Assembly: GCA_035765045.1 (NCBI GenBank)
Contig: DASTYI010000188.1
Coordinates: 1-36,283 of the forward strand
Source of the DNA: Iamia sp035765045
GTDB lineage: Bacteria > Actinomycetota > Acidimicrobiia > Acidimicrobiales > Iamiaceae
Length of the DNA: 36,283 bases
Direction of reading: 5' to 3'
Each line of letters begins with the position of its first letter. Position 1 is the stretch's first letter. The notes beneath the pieces are model-generated. The model had not been told where the DNA came from and did no database searches. It saw only the letters and a program-made list of their open reading frames with translations. A program made the position numbers and the translations under genes. Shown piece by piece: positions 32,808-36,283 of the stretch.

Positions 32808-34616
32808 ATGCGCCTCCTCGCCGCCGTCGCCCTCCTCGCCACCCTCGCCGTCGCCCGACCGGCGGCCGCCGACGACCCACCCGGTGCCCGCATCTGCGAC
32901 GACACCACGGTGACGATGTCCGACGGCGTCCGGCTCCACACCTGGGTCAGCCGGCTGGCGCCCGACACGCCCAAGCCGGTGCTGCTCGAGATCGAGTCCT
33001 ACAACGTCCCCTCGACGACCTGCCCGACCACGCTGCCCAGCGACGGCACCCCGGCCTACGTCGACCCGGCGCTGGTCGAGCGGTTCACCCTCGTCCACGT
33101 CAGCTACCGCGGCACCGGGTCGAGCGAGGGCCGCTTCGACCTGACCGGGCCCCGCACCCAGGCCGACGTCGACGAGGTGATCGACTGGGCCGCGGCCCAG
33201 CCCTGGAGCGACGGGCGGGTCGTCCTCACCGGCCAGTCCGGCACCGGCTTCGCCGCCCACCACGGGCTGGACCACCCCGCCGTCGTCGCCGGCGTGATCT
33301 ACAGCAGCTGCGCCGACATGTACCGCTGCTTCCGCCGGGGCGGCGTCCTCAACCCGCTCCCCGAGGTCTACGTGGGGCGCACCGAGGCGGGCTACGCCTT
33401 CGGCCTGCCGCAGCGGCTGGCCCACGGCACGGCGCTCAACCCCGACCCGGTCAGCCAGCAGCTGGCCCTGACCGAGGCCCTGCTCCGGACCAAGACCGAG
33501 ACCCGCAACACCTCGTGGTGGCAGCAGCGCTCCGCCCTCGACGCCCTGGAGGACGTGACCGCGCCCGTCCTCTACACCAGCGACGCCTACGACATCGTCA
33601 GCTCCTACGAGGCCTACCTGCGCACCCCCGACGCCCGGCTCGTCCTCGGCTTCGGCCACAGCACCGAGTCGCTGATCGAGGCCCAGCCGGCCCGCCACGC
33701 CACCCTGATCCGGGGTCACATCGACCGCTTCCTCCGCCGCGCCGTCTTCGGCGAGGCGATCCCCGACGACCCCGAGGTCGTCCTCCTCACCAACACCGGC
33801 AGCACCGACGCCTGGCGTGCCGGCGCCGCCTACGTGCGGGGCGAGGACGCCTGGCCGCTGCCGTCGACCGACTGGACCGAGCTCCACCTGGCCGGCGGCC
33901 CGACCGGCAGCGCCACCTCGCTCAACGACGGTGCGCTGGTGACCGGGGTGCCGGCGGCCGGGTCCGACGTCGCCCCGCTGCTGACGACGCCCGACCTCCG
34001 CGTCGACCCCCGGACGAGCAACTGGCTGCTGGGCGACCTGCTGCCCGGCGACCTCCGGGCCCACGAGGCCCTCGGCCTCACCTACACGACGCCGACCCTC
34101 GCCGAGGACATGGAGGTGACCGGGCCGATCACCCTCCGCCTCGTCGCCTCGACGCTGGCCGCCGACCTCGACTGGTCGGTGCGGCTGACCGACGTCCACC
34201 CCGACGGGCGCAGCGAGATCATCAGCGACGGCTACCTGCGCGCCTCGCTGCGGGCGGTCGACCCGGACCGGTCGCTGGTGGCCTCCGGGGGCCTGCGGGT
34301 GCGGCCCTTCCACCCGCTCTCGACGGCCACCCCGGTGCCCGCCGGCCAGAAGGTCACCTACGAGATCGAGGTCATCCCGACGTCGAACATCTTCGCCGCC
34401 GGCCACCGCCTCCGCCTCGACGTCCTGCCCATCGCCAGCGGCGGGCTCGACTCGCTCCCGCTGCCGGGCCTCGGCACCATCCGGGTGTGGCGGGGGCCGG
34501 GCGGCTCGTCGCTGATCCTCCCCGTCGTGCCCGCCGGCTGCTCCGGCTCGGTCCCGCTGCGCGAGGCCGACCCGGCCCGCACCTGCGCCGACTCCTACGC
34601 CGATGCCCTCACGTGA
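32808..34616 (+). CDS. Secreted CocE/NonD-type hydrolase (X-Pro dipeptidyl-peptidase S15 family)
   Basis: A 602-residue exported Ser hydrolase. A signal peptide of about 21 residues (MRLLAAVALLATLAVARPAA) precedes the alpha/beta-hydrolase domain. VTMSDGVRLHTWVSR is the usual CocE/PepX start, VHVSYRGTGSSEGRF carries the substrate pocket region, and S144 in TGQSGTGF is the nucleophile. From about residue 370 a jelly-roll PepX_C-type domain follows, ending with FAAGHRLRLDVLPIA. Family members cleave X-Pro peptides, acyl esters (cocaine esterase) or glutaryl amides. The substrate is not evident. It is divergent from the secreted hydrolase at 31882. Confidence 0.93.
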   Translation: MRLLAAVALLATLAVARPAAADDPPGARICDDTTVTMSDGVRLHTWVSRLAPDTPKPVLLEIESYNVPSTTCPTTLPSDGTPAYVDPALVERFTLVHVSYRGTGSSEGRFDLTGPRTQADVDEVIDWAAAQPWSDGRVVLTGQSGTGFAAHHGLDHPAVVAGVIYSSCADMYRCFRRGGVLNPLPEVYVGRTEAGYAFGLPQRLAHGTALNPDPVSQQLALTEALLRTKTETRNTSWWQQRSALDALEDVTAPVLYTSDAYDIVSSYEAYLRTPDARLVLGFGHSTESLIEAQPARHATLIRGHIDRFLRRAVFGEAIPDDPEVVLLTNTGSTDAWRAGAAYVRGEDAWPLPSTDWTELHLAGGPTGSATSLNDGALVTGVPAAGSDVAPLLTTPDLRVDPRTSNWLLGDLLPGDLRAHEALGLTYTTPTLAEDMEVTGPITLRLVASTLAADLDWSVRLTDVHPDGRSEIISDGYLRASLRAVDPDRSLVASGGLRVRPFHPLSTATPVPAGQKVTYEIEVIPTSNIFAAGHRLRLDVLPIASGGLDSLPLPGLGTIRVWRGPGGSSLILPVVPAGCSGSVPLREADPARTCADSYADALT

Positions 34617-34637
34617 CGTCCCACCCGGGGCGCTGGC

Positions 34638-34643
34638 TAGGTT
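34638..34643 (+). promoter_or_regulatory. Leaderless -10 box of the EamA transporter gene
   Basis: TAGGTT, 6 bases before GTG 34650, with no Shine-Dalgarno. Confidence 0.6.
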
Positions 34644-34649
34644 CGCCCC

Positions 34650-35630
34650 GTGGTCTCCCGGTCGGCAGCGTCGCCGGCGGCCCGGCCGGTGGTCGGGTAC
34701 GCCCTCGTGCTCGGCGCCGCCGTCCTGTTCATCGTCAACGCCGGGGTGTCGCGGGCGACGATCCGGGGCGGCGTCGACCCCGAGACGCTCACCACCATCC
34801 GGGCCACCGGCTCGGTCCCGATCTTCGCCCTGTGGGCGCTGCTGTGGGACCGGGGCGCGCTGCGACCGCCGCGGGGCCGGATGATCGGCTGGCTGCTCGT
34901 GATGGGCGTCGTCGGCGTGGCCCTGCTCCAGTGGACGTACTTCGTCGCCATCGACCGGCTGCCGATCGGGATCGCCCTGCTCGTCGAGTACACCGCCCCC
35001 GTGCTCGTCGCCCTGTGGGCCCGCTTCGTCGCCCGGGAGCCGGTCAGCGGGAGGATCTGGCCGGCGCTCGGGCTGTCGCTGGCCGGGCTGGCCGTCGTCG
35101 CCCGGGTCTGGGACGGGGTGGCCTTCGACGGCGTCGGGCTGCTGGCCGCGCTCGGCGCCGCCGTCTGCTTCGCCGCCTACTTCCTCATCGGCGACCACGG
35201 CATCGCCGACCGCGACCCGCTCCACGTCATCCTGTGGGCGTTCCTCGTCGCCGCCGTCTTCCTCAACGTGATCTGGCCGCTGACCCGGCTCGACCCCACC
35301 AGCGTCACCGGCTCGGTCAGCCTCGGCGGCGCCCTCGACGACGTGTCGGTGCCGGGGTGGGCGCTGCTGCTGTGGGTCGTGACGCTCGGGAGCGTCGCCC
35401 CCTTCGCCCTCAACCTGTTCGCCCTGCGGCACCTGCCGGCCACGGTCGTCGTGGTCGTGGCCATGGTCGAGCCCGTCGGCGTCACCGCCCTCGGGTGGGC
35501 CTGGTTCGACGAGACCCTCGGGCTCGTCCAGCTCGCCGGCGGCGCCGCCGTGATCGGCGGGATCGTGCTGGCCCAGTCGGCCCGCCGGGCGCCGGTCAGT
35601 CGATCACAGCCTGTCGTTGCTCCACAGTGA
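34650..35630 (+). CDS. EamA/DMT superfamily transporter
   Basis: A 326-residue membrane protein with ten predicted helices in two repeated EamA halves (about 15-150 and 163-310). The first half ends with LPIGIALLVEYTAPVLVALWARF and the second with LPATVVVVVAMVEPVGVTALGWAWFDE, the duplicated signature of RhaT/EamA exporters. Members export amino acids or metabolites; the substrate is unknown. GTG 34650 lies 6 bases after TAGGTT. Its last 35 bases overlap the convergent gene at 35596. Confidence 0.93.
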   Translation: MVSRSAASPAARPVVGYALVLGAAVLFIVNAGVSRATIRGGVDPETLTTIRATGSVPIFALWALLWDRGALRPPRGRMIGWLLVMGVVGVALLQWTYFVAIDRLPIGIALLVEYTAPVLVALWARFVAREPVSGRIWPALGLSLAGLAVVARVWDGVAFDGVGLLAALGAAVCFAAYFLIGDHGIADRDPLHVILWAFLVAAVFLNVIWPLTRLDPTSVTGSVSLGGALDDVSVPGWALLLWVVTLGSVAPFALNLFALRHLPATVVVVVAMVEPVGVTALGWAWFDETLGLVQLAGGAAVIGGIVLAQSARRAPVSRSQPVVAPQ

Positions 35631-36283
35631 CGGGCAGCTCGGCGGCGACCGTGATCGGGGCCTGGGTGCCGGTGGCGCCGTTCGACGCCCGCCACGTCAC
35701 CGCGAACGTGACCTCGACGCCCACCGTGAAGGTGCCCAGGTCGAGGTAGGTGTGGCCGCAGGTCGTGCGGGCCCCGGTCGTCCCCGGGTGCCGGGCGCCC
35801 GGGCCCTCGCAGGTGACCGCCGGGCCGCCGTCGCCCGGTGACCAGGTGGCGCGCGTCGGCGTCGCCGTCACCTCGGCCCAGATGCCGGGCAGCTCGGCCC
35901 GGGCCGTGACCGGGTGCCAGCGCTCGGCGTCGAGCCAGAACCAGGTCTGGAGCCCGACCAGCTGGAACCCGTCCTCGGGCGGCGACGTGTGCGGCCGCGG
36001 GAGCGGGACCTCGACCGCCTCCCGGGCCTGGAGGGCCAGCACCGCCGGGTCGATCACGAAGGCCGGCGGTGCCCCGGGTGGCGGCGGTGGCGCCCCCGGC
36101 TCGGCCAGCCGGCACGCCGACCGGTCGGCGCTGAACTCCAGCAGCGCCACGCACTCCGCGTACGACAACCCCGGATGCCGCGGCACCCCCACCGCCTCGC
36201 TCCCCTCCCCGCCGTCTCCCCCGCCCCGGCCCGAGCCCGACCCCGACCCCACGCCCCCCGTCCCCCCACCCCGAGTCCCCCCC
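35596..36283 (-). CDS. Unknown protein with Gly-rich linker, truncated by the window edge
   Basis: The frame stays open from 35596 to the right edge, so the start is probably outside the window; GTG 36252 is a possible internal start. Reading from its N-terminal side there is a glycine-rich linker (SGSGSGRGGGDGG), a short Cys-containing helix (PGLSYAECVALLEFSADRSA), a proline-rich stretch and a domain with LVGLQTWFWLDAERWHP and DLGTFTVGVEVTFAVTWRAS, ending in PITVAAELPVTVEQRQAV. The last part looks like an Ig-like beta domain. The Cys pair in CEGP and CGHTY suggests a secreted protein. I do not recognise the family. It overlaps the EamA gene by 35 bases. Confidence 0.68.
   Translation of the reverse strand, partial: GGTRGGGTGGVGSGSGSGRGGGDGGEGSEAVGVPRHPGLSYAECVALLEFSADRSACRLAEPGAPPPPPGAPPAFVIDPAVLALQAREAVEVPLPRPHTSPPEDGFQLVGLQTWFWLDAERWHPVTARAELPGIWAEVTATPTRATWSPGDGGPAVTCEGPGARHPGTTGARTTCGHTYLDLGTFTVGVEVTFAVTWRASNGATGTQAPITVAAELPVTVEQRQAVID

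Noticed and set aside
32751..35432. 893-codon minus-strand open frame.
   Set aside because: It lies opposite the CocE-type and EamA genes, and its composition (Gly/Asp/Glu/Val/Arg only) is typical of antisense frames in GC-rich DNA.

Overview
This is a very GC-rich, densely packed chromosomal window from an actinobacterium. Three things point that way: the near-exclusive use of G or C at third codon positions, a relative of the mycobacterial F420H2-dependent biliverdin reductase, and many start codons with a TANNNT -10 box 6-7 bases upstream (leaderless mRNAs). A member of Acidimicrobiia is a plausible guess, but only a guess. I see no tRNA, rRNA, transposase, phage gene or CRISPR array.

Layout, left part (1-13,850). 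A carotenoid cleavage oxygenase faces a TetR regulator across a short shared promoter with an inverted repeat. Next come HU, a small unknown gene, and an ABC-F protein followed by a 3-methyladenine glycosylase. A PrmA-type methyltransferase with an unusual Cys-rich head lies back to back with an ArsR regulator, which is coupled to an MFS exporter. Then follow a Gfo/Idh/MocA oxidoreductase divergent from an aldo/keto reductase, an M20 peptidase, a ZnT9-like cation transporter and a 1-Cys peroxiredoxin.

Middle part (13,850-26,800). A 1182-residue zinc ribbon-adenylate cyclase-ATPase-TPR protein stands divergent from a MacB-like ABC exporter (ATPase plus FtsX-type permease). The permease stop overlaps the start of the biliverdin-reductase-like gene. 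A NadD-like adenylyltransferase meets a type II NADH dehydrogenase tail to tail, and a Nei-type DNA glycosylase follows. A three-gene unit (25,983 down to 24,338) then encodes a WXG100-type protein, a possible proline-rich peptide and a 373-residue unknown protein, chained by 8-base stop/start overlaps. This is the best candidate here for something undescribed.

Right part (26,800-36,283). There are five alpha/beta-hydrolases (one lipoprotein, two with signal peptides, two apparently cytoplasmic), an orphan LuxR response regulator, a ThrH-like phosphatase, a short-chain dehydrogenase, an EamA transporter and a protein cut by the right edge.

Two genome-scale patterns recur. Long near-perfect palindromes sit at gene 3' ends (1-27, 5322-5367, 8375-8488, 10509-10560, 13804-13847, 21284-21335) and fall into related sequence families. 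Genes also split cleanly into those with a strong Shine-Dalgarno and those with a TANNNT box at leaderless distance.
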